Assembly (NCBI GenBank): GCA_019239425.1
Contig: JAFAZX010000027.1
Span: forward strand, 155,858 to 219,857
Source: Acidobacteriota bacterium
GTDB taxonomy: Bacteria > Acidobacteriota > Blastocatellia > Pyrinomonadales > Pyrinomonadaceae
Direction of reading: 5' to 3'
DNA length: 64,000 bases
A program made the translations under genes and the position numbers. Each line of letters opens with the position of its first letter. Position 1 is the stretch's first letter. Of this stretch, positions 55,907 through 64,000 are shown piece after piece. Under the pieces are notes generated by a model, which was given only the letters and a program-made list of their open reading frames with translations, did no database searches and had not been told where the DNA came from.

Positions 55907-57982
55907 ATGCGCGCCCGTTCTCACCTCGTCGCAATCGTCTCTGCCCTGTCGCTCTTAACCGTCTTTACTCCGCCGCCGCGCGCGGGCCGCGCGCAGGCGC
56001 CGGCCGCGAAGAACTACAGGCCCGCCCTCAGCCGCGCGCTCGCCGCGCGCACGCACGCGGGCGTGACGCCGAAGCGCGCGGGCGCTTACCTGCCGCAGCG
56101 CAAGCGCGCGGACAAGCAGACGCAGGCGCGCCCTTTGAACTTGAGTTCGAGACAAAGACGGCCTGCGCGTCCAGTGCCCGTCTCGAAGAGCGTTGAAAAA
56201 ACTCGGGCCTTAAATCAGACGTCGAGCCCGACGCCTTCGGCCGCCATCGCGCCGGGCACGCCTCTGAGCCGCGTGCTGCACGTCGCGCAGTTGAGCCTCG
56301 TCAGTCCCGACGGCACGCACGAAGAGTTCGTAGACCGCGACGGCGACTTGCAGGCCGACGACCGCTCCACCTTCGACGCGCGCGGCGGCTCCTACGACAT
56401 CGCCGTCGGGCGCACGGGCGCGCGCTACGAAGTCTTCACCGCCCTCGACGACCGCGGCACCTCGAACACTTCGGACGACGTGACGACCGGCGTCCTCGTC
56501 CTCGCCACGGACTCGAACGGCGACTACGTGCGCGACTCGGCTTCGACCTTCGACCTCGGCCGCGACTTCCAGTTGCCCTCGGCCGTCGCGGTCGTCGCCG
56601 GCACTTCGCGCGCGGGGCGCGAGTTCGTCGTCGTCTCCTCGGGCGGCTACTACAACACCGAAGACCCCGCAGACCCGAACAACGAAGACTCGCCCGGCGT
56701 CGTCCTGCTCGTGCGCGACCCTTCGACCGGCGGCTTCGACAACTCGCGCTCGCGCGCGCTCGTCACGGTCGGCGACAACCGCCTCTTCAATGCCAACGGC
56801 CTCGCGCTGCTGCCGAACGGGAACCTCTTAATCGCAGACTTCCAGTCGAACGAGCTGCGCGTCATCCGTGACACGAACGACGACGGCGTGCCCGACTCGC
56901 TCGACTCAAGGCCGTACTACGCCTTCCCCTTCGACACGGATGCGCCGCTCGACGTGGCGGCCAACGCGCGCGGCGTCGTCTTCACGCACTCCGAGGGGAA
57001 CGACACGTACATGCTCGCCGTCTACGACACGGACGGCGACGGCTACGCCGACACGGACGAGGTCTGCGTCGAAGGGCTTTCGATTGATAACAACTTCGCC
57101 CTGCACGGGCTGACCGTCTCGCGCGAGGGGACGGTCTACGTCGTGCAGGACGCGACGGGCGAGAGCGACCTCGAGGCCGACGGCGGCAACGGCGGCATCC
57201 CGCACGTCTACGCCTTCCCAGACCCGGCGCTCAACGGCATCCTGCGCGACGGGGACGCCTTCGTCCTCGCCGACGACGAGTTCACGCAGGCGTATTCGGG
57301 ACTCTCCTTCGGCGTCGAGACCGTGCTGCCGCCCGTCGCGCATCTCTCTATGACCAACAGCGCGAGCCTGCAAGGCGGCGCGCCCGCGGGCGGCCTCGCG
57401 ACCATCACGGGTACGGGCCTGACGCGCGGCCGGAGCGGCGCGACGCAGGCGGACGCGACGGCGCGCGGCGTCCGCGTGACCGTCGAAGGGTTGGAGGTTC
57501 CCGTCCTCTCGTTCGACGACTCTCACGTTCACGTCTTCGTCCCGCAGTCGCTCGGCGCGGGCGCCGGCTCGGTCGTCGTCCGCGTCAACGGCGGCGTGAC
57601 CGCGGCCGACGACGCGAACTTCGTCAACGCGAACCCCGGCCTCTTCACCATCCCGCAGACTGGGACGGGCGAGGCCGTGGCGCTGCTCGCCTCCGACCTG
57701 CTCATGCTCAACACGCGCGCGCCCTTCCCCGCGCGCACGGGCAATAATGCGTCCGTGGTCTCGCTCTTCGGCACGGGCTGGCGCAACTCGCTGCCAGTCA
57801 AGGTGCAGATCGGCGGCAAGTCCGCGAAGGTCGACTACGCCGGCCCCTCCGGCGGCTTCAACGGCCTCGACCAGGTTGATGTCGAGATACCGTCCGGCGT
57901 CACAGGCCCGGCGGCCGTCGTCGTCACTACCGCTTCAGGTTCGACCAGCCACACCGGCGTCTTCATCACCGTGCAGCAGTGA
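55907..57982 (+). CDS. Secreted repeat protein with Solibacter-type C-terminal domain
   Basis: A 691-residue exported protein with a signal peptide and a basic, Pro-rich linker (to about 115). Residues about 125-465 look like a beta-propeller or SBBP-type region with acidic D-x-D-x-D-G calcium-like loops (DRDGDLQADD, DTNDDGVPD, DTDGDGYADTDE). The C-terminal 210 residues hold two IPT/TIG-like units; the last (VSLFGTGWRNSLPVKVQIGGK...YAGPSGGFNGLDQVDVEIPSGV) matches the C-terminal domain known from Solibacter proteins (TIGR03437). No catalytic motif. It is probably an extracellular or surface protein of this phylum. Confidence 0.85.
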   Translation: MRARSHLVAIVSALSLLTVFTPPPRAGRAQAPAAKNYRPALSRALAARTHAGVTPKRAGAYLPQRKRADKQTQARPLNLSSRQRRPARPVPVSKSVEKTRALNQTSSPTPSAAIAPGTPLSRVLHVAQLSLVSPDGTHEEFVDRDGDLQADDRSTFDARGGSYDIAVGRTGARYEVFTALDDRGTSNTSDDVTTGVLVLATDSNGDYVRDSASTFDLGRDFQLPSAVAVVAGTSRAGREFVVVSSGGYYNTEDPADPNNEDSPGVVLLVRDPSTGGFDNSRSRALVTVGDNRLFNANGLALLPNGNLLIADFQSNELRVIRDTNDDGVPDSLDSRPYYAFPFDTDAPLDVAANARGVVFTHSEGNDTYMLAVYDTDGDGYADTDEVCVEGLSIDNNFALHGLTVSREGTVYVVQDATGESDLEADGGNGGIPHVYAFPDPALNGILRDGDAFVLADDEFTQAYSGLSFGVETVLPPVAHLSMTNSASLQGGAPAGGLATITGTGLTRGRSGATQADATARGVRVTVEGLEVPVLSFDDSHVHVFVPQSLGAGAGSVVVRVNGGVTAADDANFVNANPGLFTIPQTGTGEAVALLASDLLMLNTRAPFPARTGNNASVVSLFGTGWRNSLPVKVQIGGKSAKVDYAGPSGGFNGLDQVDVEIPSGVTGPAAVVVTTASGSTSHTGVFITVQQ

Positions 57983-58000
57983 AGCGATAGAGTTTTTTAA

Positions 58001-58070
58001 CCACAGAGACACAGAGACACAGCTTTAGGAATTTGAAATTGTCTTTAGCTGTGCCTCTGTGTCTCTGTGG
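58001..58070. repeat. 24-bp inverted repeat, CACAGAGACACAG family
   Basis: Arms 58001-58024 and 58047-58070 with one mismatch, directly after the secreted protein gene. Confidence 0.87.
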
Positions 58071-58130
58071 TGAACCTCTTTCCCTCCGCCCGCCTCGATG
58101 GTGTTATAGTCAGCCTCACTTCAAACGAAC

Positions 58131-59252
58131 ATGGACTTACACACCATCAAGACGCCTTCGCTCGTCCTCGACGTGTGGCGCGTGCGGCGGAACGCGGCGG
58201 CGATGTCGGGGCGCATCAAGGGCCTCGGCGCGAGCTTGCGCCCGCACGTCAAGACGCACAAGTGCGTCGAGGTCGCGCGCATCCAGACCGAGGGGCACGC
58301 GGGCGGCATCACCGTCTCGACGCTCGCCGAGGCGCGCGCCTTCGCCGCGCACGGCTTCAGGGACATCACCTACGCCGTCCCCGTCGAGCCCGGGAAGTTC
58401 GGGGAGGCGATAGAGCTCTCGAACCTCTGCGAACGCTTCGCGCTCATTACGGACGACTCGTCAATCCCGCCGCTGCTCGACGAAGCGGCGCGGCGCGCGG
58501 GGCTGACGCTCGACCTGTTCCTGAAAGTCGACTGCGGTTACCACCGCTGCGGCGTCGAGCCCGACCGGCCCGAGGCCGTCGAAATCCCGCGCCGCATCGA
58601 CGCGGCGAAGAACCTGCGCTTCGCGGGGATACTCACGCACGCGGGCCACTCCTACCACGCGCGCTCGCGTGCAGAGCTTCTCGCGCTCGCGCGGCACGAG
58701 CGCGACCTGATGGCCGAGTTCGCCGCGCGCCTGCGCTCGGACGGCGTCGAAGTCCCCACGGTCAGCGTCGGCTCGACCCCGACCGCGACGCACTACGAAC
58801 ACCTCGAAGGCGTGGACGAGGCGCGGCCCGGCAACTACATCTTCTTCGACGCCTTCCAGGCCACGCTCGGCAGTTGCGGCTTCGAAGACTGCGCGCTGAC
58901 GGTGCTCGCCGCGGTCGTCCACCGCGACCGCGCGCGGCGCAAGGTCGTGCTCGACGCGGGCGCCATCGCGCTCTCGAAGGATCGGGGGCCTGTCGAGTTA
59001 GATTCTTCGTGCGGCTACGGCCGCGTGCTCGGCCTCGGAGGCGAAGAGCTGGGGCTGCGCGTCGGCGCGCTCTCGCAGGAGCACGGCGAGGTTTTGGTCG
59101 AAGACGAAAGCCTGCTCGACGCGCTCACGGTCGGCGCGCGCGTCCGCGTGCTGGCTAACCACTCCTGCCTCTCCGCCGCGCAGCACACGCACTACCACGT
59201 GCTCGAAGACTCGCGCGTCGTTGACCGCTGGGAGATTCAGAGGGGTTGGTGA
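58131..59252 (+). CDS. PLP-dependent D-threonine aldolase/D-serine dehydratase-like enzyme
   Basis: A 373-residue fold-III PLP enzyme (alanine racemase type barrel). The PLP Lys is in RPHVKTHK, and the phosphate-binding region is SVGSTPTATHYEH. The C-terminal metal-binding motif (ANHSCLSAAQHTHYHV) has His and Cys residues typical of the D-threonine aldolase/DSD1 family, which uses a divalent metal. Substrate cannot be told apart from the sequence alone. It overlaps no gene, but the pyrophosphatase start codon lies two bases after its stop, so the pair is likely co-transcribed. Confidence 0.9.
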   Translation: MDLHTIKTPSLVLDVWRVRRNAAAMSGRIKGLGASLRPHVKTHKCVEVARIQTEGHAGGITVSTLAEARAFAAHGFRDITYAVPVEPGKFGEAIELSNLCERFALITDDSSIPPLLDEAARRAGLTLDLFLKVDCGYHRCGVEPDRPEAVEIPRRIDAAKNLRFAGILTHAGHSYHARSRAELLALARHERDLMAEFAARLRSDGVEVPTVSVGSTPTATHYEHLEGVDEARPGNYIFFDAFQATLGSCGFEDCALTVLAAVVHRDRARRKVVLDAGAIALSKDRGPVELDSSCGYGRVLGLGGEELGLRVGALSQEHGEVLVEDESLLDALTVGARVRVLANHSCLSAAQHTHYHVLEDSRVVDRWEIQRGW

Positions 59253-59254
59253 GG

Positions 59255-59818
59255 ATGGCGGTGACTAATCTGCTGAAGCTCGAAGCCTTCCACGACGACG
59301 AAGAGTTGAACGTCGTCATCGAGACGCCGAAGGGGAGCCGGAACAAGTACAACTACGACGAGAAACTAGGCCTCTTCAAGCTGGGCGGGGTTCTGACGTC
59401 GGGGGCTTCGTTCCCTTTCGACTTCGGGTTCGTGCCCTCGACCGTGGGCGGCGACGGCGACCCGCTCGACGTGCTGGTGCTGATGGACGAGCCTGCGTTC
59501 GCGGGGTGCCTCGTCCGCACGCGGCTGGTCGGCGTCATCGAGGCCGACCAGACCGAGCGCGACGGCGAGACGACGCGCAACGACCGCCTCATCGGCGTCG
59601 CCGCCGACGCGCGCCTCCACACGCGCGTCCGCACCCTCGAACACTTAGGCCCGACGCTCCTCGAAGAGATCGAGCACTTCTTCGTCTCCTACAACCAGAT
59701 TAAGGGCAAGGAGTTCAAGCCGCTCGCCCGCTCCGGCCCGGAGAGGGCTTTGCAGTTGGTTAAGGAAGGGATGAAGCGTTTCCGTCGGTCAAAGCGAAAG
59801 CGTGTGAAGAAGAATTGA
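59255..59818 (+). CDS. ppa: Inorganic pyrophosphatase, family I
   Basis: A 187-residue soluble pyrophosphatase. The signature D-x-D-P-x-D is GDGDPLDVLVL, with further active-site residues in ETPKGSRNKYNYDEK (Glu, Lys, Tyr) and FFVSYNQIKGKEF. It hydrolyses PPi with magnesium. The ATG at 59255 is chosen over an upstream TTG; GGTGAGG precedes it. The basic tail (RRSKRKRVKKN) is not usual for the family. The preceding gene is two bases away. Confidence 0.94.
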   Translation: MAVTNLLKLEAFHDDEELNVVIETPKGSRNKYNYDEKLGLFKLGGVLTSGASFPFDFGFVPSTVGGDGDPLDVLVLMDEPAFAGCLVRTRLVGVIEADQTERDGETTRNDRLIGVAADARLHTRVRTLEHLGPTLLEEIEHFFVSYNQIKGKEFKPLARSGPERALQLVKEGMKRFRRSKRKRVKKN

Positions 59819-59876
59819 CCACAGAGACACAGAGGCACAGCTTCGAGCTTATAGTTCAACAAGCTGTGTCTCTGTG
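59819..59876. repeat. Degenerate hairpin, CACAGAGACACAGAGGCACAG family
   Basis: A complete left arm (59819-59843) and a shortened right arm (59861-59876), missing about eight bases of the standard repeat; a decaying copy. It lies between convergent genes. Confidence 0.75.
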
Positions 59877-59896
59877 ATGAAATTGTGAAGCGAGAC

Positions 59897-60721
59897 TCAC
59901 ACCTTCGGGTAAAGGAACTTGAGTATCGGCTCGACGCGTTCGGCCCAGGCGGTTTCGGTGTGGCGCGCGCCGTGGGCTTCGAGGTAGTGGAGGTCTCGGT
60001 CGAGGTTCCAGCCCTTCGAGAGGAGCGCATCACGTAACAACCGCGCGTCGTTGACGGCGCGCACGCCCTCCTCCGTCCCCATGTCGAGCCAGATGCGCGC
60101 GCCCGTCTTCGACTCCAGCGCCGCCACGTCGCCGAGGATGCGCCGGCCGTCCCACCAGACCGAGGGCGAGACCACCGCCAGCTTGCCGAAGACCTGCGGG
60201 TGTCGCAGACCTAAGTACGCCGTCACCAGCCCGCCCAGGCTCGAACCGCCCAGACCCGTGTCGCACGCCCCGGCGCGCGTGCGGTAGTGCGAATCGACGA
60301 AGGGCTTCAGCTCCTCGACGATCAGACGCCCGTAGAGGTCTGCCTTGCCGCCGACCTTGAGCCGCGGGCAGGCGCTCGGCGTGTACTCCTCGACCCGCTC
60401 GCGCCCCGTGTTGTAGATGCCGACGACGATGACCGGCTCGATGGCCTTCTGGCGGATGAGCGCGCCGGCCGTCTGCCCGACGCGCCAGTCCTGGCCGTAG
60501 ATGTACGCGGTCGTCCCGTCGAAGAGGTTCTGCCCGTCGTGCAGGTAGAGCACGGGGTAGCGCCGCGGCGCCTCCGCCTCGTAGCCGGGCGGCAGGTAGA
60601 CCAGCACGTCGCGCGCGGCCGAAAGGAACTTCGAGCGGAAGCCCGCGTGCTTGCGAAAGTCGCCCTCGGGCAGAGAAGGGACGACGTAGGAAGATGTCGG
60701 AGTCTGTGTCCTAGCCTGCAT
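59897..60721 (-). CDS. Esterase, alpha/beta hydrolase (esterase D/enterochelin esterase-like)
   Basis: A 274-residue hydrolase: DVLVYLPPGYEAEAPRRYPVLYLHDGQN is the typical opening, the Ser nucleophile is in GGSSLGG, an Asp lies in LDMGTEEG, and the His in GARHTETAW. These are the features of the putative esterase family (PF00756), which includes enterochelin esterase and S-formylglutathione hydrolase. No signal peptide is obvious. Its substrate cannot be inferred; nothing nearby makes siderophores. Confidence 0.9.
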   Translation of the reverse strand: MQARTQTPTSSYVVPSLPEGDFRKHAGFRSKFLSAARDVLVYLPPGYEAEAPRRYPVLYLHDGQNLFDGTTAYIYGQDWRVGQTAGALIRQKAIEPVIVVGIYNTGRERVEEYTPSACPRLKVGGKADLYGRLIVEELKPFVDSHYRTRAGACDTGLGGSSLGGLVTAYLGLRHPQVFGKLAVVSPSVWWDGRRILGDVAALESKTGARIWLDMGTEEGVRAVNDARLLRDALLSKGWNLDRDLHYLEAHGARHTETAWAERVEPILKFLYPKV

Positions 60722-60816
60722 GCGTTAAAGGGGAACGGGGCGCACGCGCGAGCGCCGGACGGGGACGGCGGCGCCGCGCTCGATCTAAAAATTCTCCGCC
60801 TTAAGTTCGAATCAAG

Positions 60817-61074
60817 TCAGCCCTCGGCCTCGCGGTCGATGGCGGCTTCGCCGCCGATGCGTGCCGCGGCGCGGCCGAGGACGAGGAGCACGACGACGGC
60901 CAGGAGCGTCGCCAGGATGGCGTAGGTGAAGAGGGCGGCGAGGTTGTCGTCCTCGCCGAGCAGGTGCTTGAAGAGGGCCTTGATGGCCTCGTTCCACGCG
61001 AGCGCCGCCACCAGCCCGAGCGAGGCCGAGGCGAGCGTAATCATCGTCTGCAGGAGGACGCGCGTTCTGTTCAT
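60817..61074 (-). CDS. DUF5654-like small membrane protein
   Basis: An 85-residue protein with two transmembrane helices (about 8-30 and 48-70) separated by ALFKHLLGEDDNLAALF. GLVAALAWNEAIKALF is the conserved block of DUF5654, an uncharacterised family. AAGGAG lies six bases before the ATG at 61074, which fixes the start; a longer frame to 61215 is a shadow. Function unknown. Confidence 0.85.
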   Translation of the reverse strand: MNRTRVLLQTMITLASASLGLVAALAWNEAIKALFKHLLGEDDNLAALFTYAILATLLAVVVLLVLGRAAARIGGEAAIDREAEG

Positions 61075-61199
61075 CGGGTACTCCTTGGAGGGGGAGTCGG
61101 CGCCGGCCTCCTTCGGGCCGTACGCCAACGTACGACGAGATACACTTCTACGCGACGGCGGGCCGCGCGTCAACCGAAAAATTTCATCCCTCGATAGAC

Positions 61200-61889
61200 T
61201 CAGAGCGCGCGGCACATCTCCGCGCCCCAGGGCGTCGAGACGGCGCGCTTGATGGAGTCGCGCACCTCCGCGTAGTTCCAGTCCTTGCGCTGCCAGATGG
61301 TGCCGTCGGCGTACTCGACCCGGTTGATGAGGACGCGCTCGGCGAAGGGGCTGGCGGACTTGTTGGCGAGGGTCTCGGCGCTGACGGAGCCGGCGGGGCC
61401 GGAGCCGCCGAAGGCTTGAATCTCTTTCTCCTTGCCGCCCCTGATCTGGATGCCGCAGAGGAACTGTCGGCGCGTGAGGTTCGAAGGGTTCGCCGTCTCC
61501 TCGAACTGATACTCCCAGAAAACGACCTCGACCCCCTTCCCGGAAGGGTTCTGCACTTTGACGTTGTAGACGTAGCCCTCTATCTCGACGGACTGCGCGC
61601 GCGAGTCGCGCACGGCCTTGTCCATCGCGGCGCTGCGCGTGTCGAGCGAGTCGGCGTTGGGGTCGCGGACTCCGGCCGGGTCGTTGACGCGGCGGTTGCG
61701 CGCGAAGTTCTTGTCCGCGGGGGTCATGGCGGCCGCGGGAGTCGAGCCCCCCGTGTCGCGCTTCTCAATCTTCTGCCGGGTCTTCGTCCACCTGGCCTGG
61801 ACGACGGTTAAGGGGGCGCCGTCGCCCGCGGCGTTCTGGAAGGGGGAAGCGGTCGCCAAAAGGAGGGACAGGAGCAGGACTGTTTTCAC
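61200..61889 (-). CDS. Secreted protein of unknown function
   Basis: A 229-residue protein with a short signal peptide (MKTVLLLSLLLATASPF). The C-terminal half has a beta-sandwich-like part around VEIEGYVYNVKVQNPSGKGVEVVFWEYQFEE, suggestive of an immunoglobulin-like or DUF11-type fold, and ends with a helical WQRKDWNYAEVRDSIKRAV. One Cys pair (FLCG and EMCRAL) might form a disulfide. No known family was recognised. Confidence 0.72.
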   Translation of the reverse strand: MKTVLLLSLLLATASPFQNAAGDGAPLTVVQARWTKTRQKIEKRDTGGSTPAAAMTPADKNFARNRRVNDPAGVRDPNADSLDTRSAAMDKAVRDSRAQSVEIEGYVYNVKVQNPSGKGVEVVFWEYQFEETANPSNLTRRQFLCGIQIRGGKEKEIQAFGGSGPAGSVSAETLANKSASPFAERVLINRVEYADGTIWQRKDWNYAEVRDSIKRAVSTPWGAEMCRAL

Positions 61890-61946
61890 GGTTCGCCTCC
61901 GGCGCAGGACTGATGCGGAGAAGCTTAGAGACGCGCGCCGCCGCTG

Positions 61947-62522
61947 TCAACGAACTTTTTCCGCCCTCAGCCGGCGCTTGTGCTCGGCGAGCATGTTGCA
62001 GAAGAGCGCGCCCTGCGAGACGGCGTCGTCGATGGCCTTGTGCGTGTAGGGGAGGTCGTCGAACCAGTTGCGCGGCATGTTGCGTTTGACGGTGTCGAGG
62101 AAGTCGCGGCCGGTGAGGGCCATCGCGAAGGTCTTAATGTCGAGGGCGTGCCAGCCGAAGGGGTTCTCGCCCGCGAAGCGGTTGAGGTACCAGCAGACGA
62201 ACATGAAGTCGAAGGCCGCCGGGTAGGCGACGAAGACCGGCTCGCCCGGGAGCTGTTTGAGCCACCCGAGGTAGCGGCGCATGGCCGCCTCGGGCGCTTC
62301 CAAATCCTCGCGGCAGGCGGCCCAGGCTTCGGGCTGCGTCTTCCACCATTTCATCGTGTCGGGGTGCTGCGAGGCTTCGGGCAGCGTCTCAAGGTTCGCG
62401 GTGAAGGTCGCGTGCGGCCTGTTGCTGTCGGGCAGGTAGGCCGCCGACCCGATGCTCAGCATCGAGTAGACGCCGGGGATCGGCCCGTCCGTCTCCACGT
62501 CCGTGCTGACGTAAATTTCCAA
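61947..62522 (-). CDS. DEDDh exonuclease domain protein
   Basis: About 191 residues of an RNase T/epsilon-like 3'-5' exonuclease. The four acidic residues are in STDVETDGP (Asp and Glu), AAFDFMFV (Asp) and the H-x4-D of [11 protein letters not shown] (His and Asp), so the active site is complete. A TTG at 62522 preceded by GAGGAGG eight bases upstream is the preferred start; the ATG at 62570 adds 16 residues without a good ribosome-binding site. It is small enough to be a stand-alone exonuclease; RNA or DNA substrate is not known. It is divergent from the ChaN-like gene. Confidence 0.85.
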   Translation of the reverse strand: MEIYVSTDVETDGPIPGVYSMLSIGSAAYLPDSNRPHATFTANLETLPEASQHPDTMKWWKTQPEAWAACREDLEAPEAAMRRYLGWLKQLPGEPVFVAYPAAFDFMFVCWYLNRFAGENPFGWHALDIKTFAMALTGRDFLDTVKRNMPRNWFDDLPYTHKAIDDAVSQGALFCNMLAEHKRRLRAEKVR

Positions 62523-62617
62523 AGCGGTTCCCTCCTCTGCTCGCGTGACGGCCGTCGCGGCGGCGCTCATTCGGCGGCCGTTGCCGCCCCGCGGGGCGGC
62601 GTGCTAAAAGGTCAAAC

Positions 62618-63568
62618 ATGATGAAGGACGGGGTGCGACGCCTCTCGAGCATACTACTTTTCACCGCGCTCGCGGCACAACTCGCCGCGGGGGCGCAGGG
62701 TGTGCCCCCGCCCCACTACCGCGCCTTCGACGCGAAGGGCAACGCCGTCACCCTACAGGCGATTGTCGCCTCGCTCGGACGCGCGGACGTGCTCTTCGTC
62801 GGAGAGACGCACGACGACGCGGTCGCACACCTGCTCGAAGCCGAGCTGCTGCGCCGCGCGGACGAGGCGTACGGCGCTTCGTCCGCGGAGCACCGGTCGG
62901 TCGCGCTCTCTTTGGAGATGTTCGAGCGCGACGTGCAGACTGTCCTGGACGAGTACCTCGCGGGGCTCATCACCGAGCGCCACTTCCTTTTGAGCAGCCG
63001 GCCCTGGCGGAACTACGAGACGGACTACAGGCCGCTCGTCGAGTACGCGCGCGAACACCACTTGCCCGTCATCGCGGCCAACGCGCCCGCGCGCTACGTC
63101 TCGCGCGTGTCGAGCAACGGGCCTGACTCTTTGAAGTCTCTACCGCAGGTCGCAATCAAGTCCTGGCTGCCGCCGCTCCCCTTCCCGCCCGCGTCCGAAG
63201 GGTACGCGGCGAAGTTCAACCGCTTCATGGGCGGCGAGGGCGCTGCCGGGGCGACACAGGCGAGCGCGCACGGCGGCCTGCACCTGCTCGAAGCGCAGAC
63301 CCTGCGCGACGCCTCGATGGCCTACTCCATTTCAGAATATTTGAAGCGCGGGCGCGACCCTCTGGTCGTGCAGGTCAACGGCACCTTCCACAGCGAGGAG
63401 CGCATGGGCGTGCCCGAACAGCTCGCGCGCTACCGCAAGCAGGCGCGCGCCGTCGTCGTCACCATCGTCCCCGCCGACAGCTTCCCCAATTTTGAGGCCG
63501 GCCTCGGCCGCCTCGGCGATTTCGTGATCATCACCGACCCGGCTGTGAAAACGGGTTCTGGGTTCTAG
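62618..63568 (+). CDS. ChaN-like haem/iron-regulated lipoprotein family protein
   Basis: A 316-residue exported protein with a signal peptide (to about residue 26). VLFVGETHDDAVAH is the signature start of the ChaN/TIKI-like family, and SLEMFERDVQTVLDEYLAG and VVQVNGTFHSEERMGVPEQL complete the conserved blocks, which include His and Glu that may bind metal. ChaN of Campylobacter binds haem; many homologues are uncharacterised. The last residues and the TAG stop fall within a repeat (TTCTGGGTTCTAGG), so the C terminus was likely remodelled by repeat insertion. Confidence 0.88.
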   Translation: MMKDGVRRLSSILLFTALAAQLAAGAQGVPPPHYRAFDAKGNAVTLQAIVASLGRADVLFVGETHDDAVAHLLEAELLRRADEAYGASSAEHRSVALSLEMFERDVQTVLDEYLAGLITERHFLLSSRPWRNYETDYRPLVEYAREHHLPVIAANAPARYVSRVSSNGPDSLKSLPQVAIKSWLPPLPFPPASEGYAAKFNRFMGGEGAAGATQASAHGGLHLLEAQTLRDASMAYSISEYLKRGRDPLVVQVNGTFHSEERMGVPEQLARYRKQARAVVVTIVPADSFPNFEAGLGRLGDFVIITDPAVKTGSGF

Positions 63569-63613
63569 GTTCTGGGTTTTGGCCTGAACCAGCACCCAGA
63601 ACCCAGAACCCAG
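63553..63613. repeat. Hairpin with GGGTTCTGGGTTCT repeats
   Basis: Left arm 63553-63577 (GGTTCTGGGTTCTAGG) and right arm 63594-63613 with one mismatch over 20 bp. It contains the ChaN-like stop codon. Confidence 0.82.
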
Positions 63614-63820
63614 CACCCTCTCCCGGTCGCTTGCCAGAACGCGATTCGGCAGGCAAAATAGCCGTTGCTTTTGTGGTCGCCGTTCGCGACAGAGAGGCGG
63701 GTGTTGCCCGGTTTAGTCGAGAGAGTTTAAGAAAGAGACAGACTTAGAGTCTTTAATTGTGCGCCGGGCGCCGCAGTCGCCGGGCGCGAGTTTCATCAGT
63801 TTTTGAACGGAGAGAATGTC

Positions 63821-64000
63821 ATGGCAACAGTCGTCGTCAACCAGGGCGAGTCCATCGAGAGCGCGCTGCGCCGCTTCAAGCGCAAGGTGATGTCCGAGGA
63901 GATCATCAAGGACGCGAAGAAGCACGCCTTCTTCATGTCCCGCGGCCAGAAGGCCAAGCTCAAGTCCGCCCTCGCCCGCAAGCGCAACAAGCGCAAGTCG
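63821..64000 (+). CDS. rpsU: 30S ribosomal protein S21 (complete to the window edge, stop not seen)
   Basis: Sixty residues are visible, from ATG 63821 (GGAGAG nine bases upstream). The sequence MATVVVNQGESIESALRRFK, then RKVMSEEIIKDAKKHAFF and a basic, Lys/Arg-rich tail (RKRNKRKS), match S21, the last-assembled small protein of the 30S subunit. The stop codon lies outside the window. The gene stands alone here; the upstream 200 bases hold the GGGTTCT hairpin and no recognised promoter. Confidence 0.93.
   Translation, partial: MATVVVNQGESIESALRRFKRKVMSEEIIKDAKKHAFFMSRGQKAKLKSALARKRNKRKS

Overview
High-GC bacterial DNA with long, densely packed genes on both strands. The outer-membrane and secreted repertoire (a TonB-domain protein fused to an anti-sigma factor, a DUF5916/CBM9 beta-barrel, a FecR/DUF6600 protein, a Solibacter-type C-terminal domain protein), the stand-alone cobalamin subunit of an acyl-CoA mutase, and many long intergenic inverted repeats suggest an Acidobacteriota genome, possibly class Blastocatellia. 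That assignment is inference; there is no rRNA gene in the window.

Layout. 1-3600 (minus): end of a Tad/Flp pilus locus with prepilin peptidase, two Flp pilins and a small membrane protein, followed by an M50 protease and a sigma-54 activator. 4269-7692 (plus): FtsB-like division protein, then a promoter-driven acyl-CoA mutase operon (catalytic subunit, B12 subunit, crotonase). 7798-11418 (minus): a lone 1206-aa STAND-like NTPase-TPR-glycosyltransferase fusion, the best candidate for an undescribed system. 11651-18260 (minus): acyl-CoA catabolism (crotonase, epoxide hydrolase-like, split AtuA, Nudix, carboxyltransferase). 18528-28895: a lipid locus with a HAD-IB phosphatase, a LarA-like protein, a 1477-aa reductase/acyl-ligase/ACP/acyltransferase enzyme, an SDR, a diacylglycerol-kinase-like lipid kinase and a PlsC acyltransferase; it resembles ether-lipid or fatty-alcohol/phospholipid chemistry. 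29088-35158: metH with an attenuator-like leader, coaD, a Lys/Gly-repeat small protein, an aminotransferase. 35314-44770 (minus): ECF sigma factor plus anti-sigma/TonB fusion, a DUF3352 protein, a GntR-ABC exporter operon, and a large SPFH protein with internal repeats. 45059-64000: mainly secreted or envelope proteins (DUF5916, VanX-like dipeptidase, Tat-exported haloperoxidase-like protein, FecR/DUF6600, ChaN-like), then a D-threonine-aldolase-like enzyme with pyrophosphatase, an esterase, a DEDD exonuclease and the start of rpsU.

Between many genes lie long near-perfect hairpins (arms about 20-36 bp) in at least four sequence families: CACAGAGACACAGAGGCACAG, CAGTAGGCAG, GAAGCCCGACCGTGAGGG and GATGAGTGATGAATG. 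Several lie exactly at stop codons, and two protein C termini (VanX-like and ChaN-like) are encoded by the repeat. They are likely terminators, mobile repeats or both.
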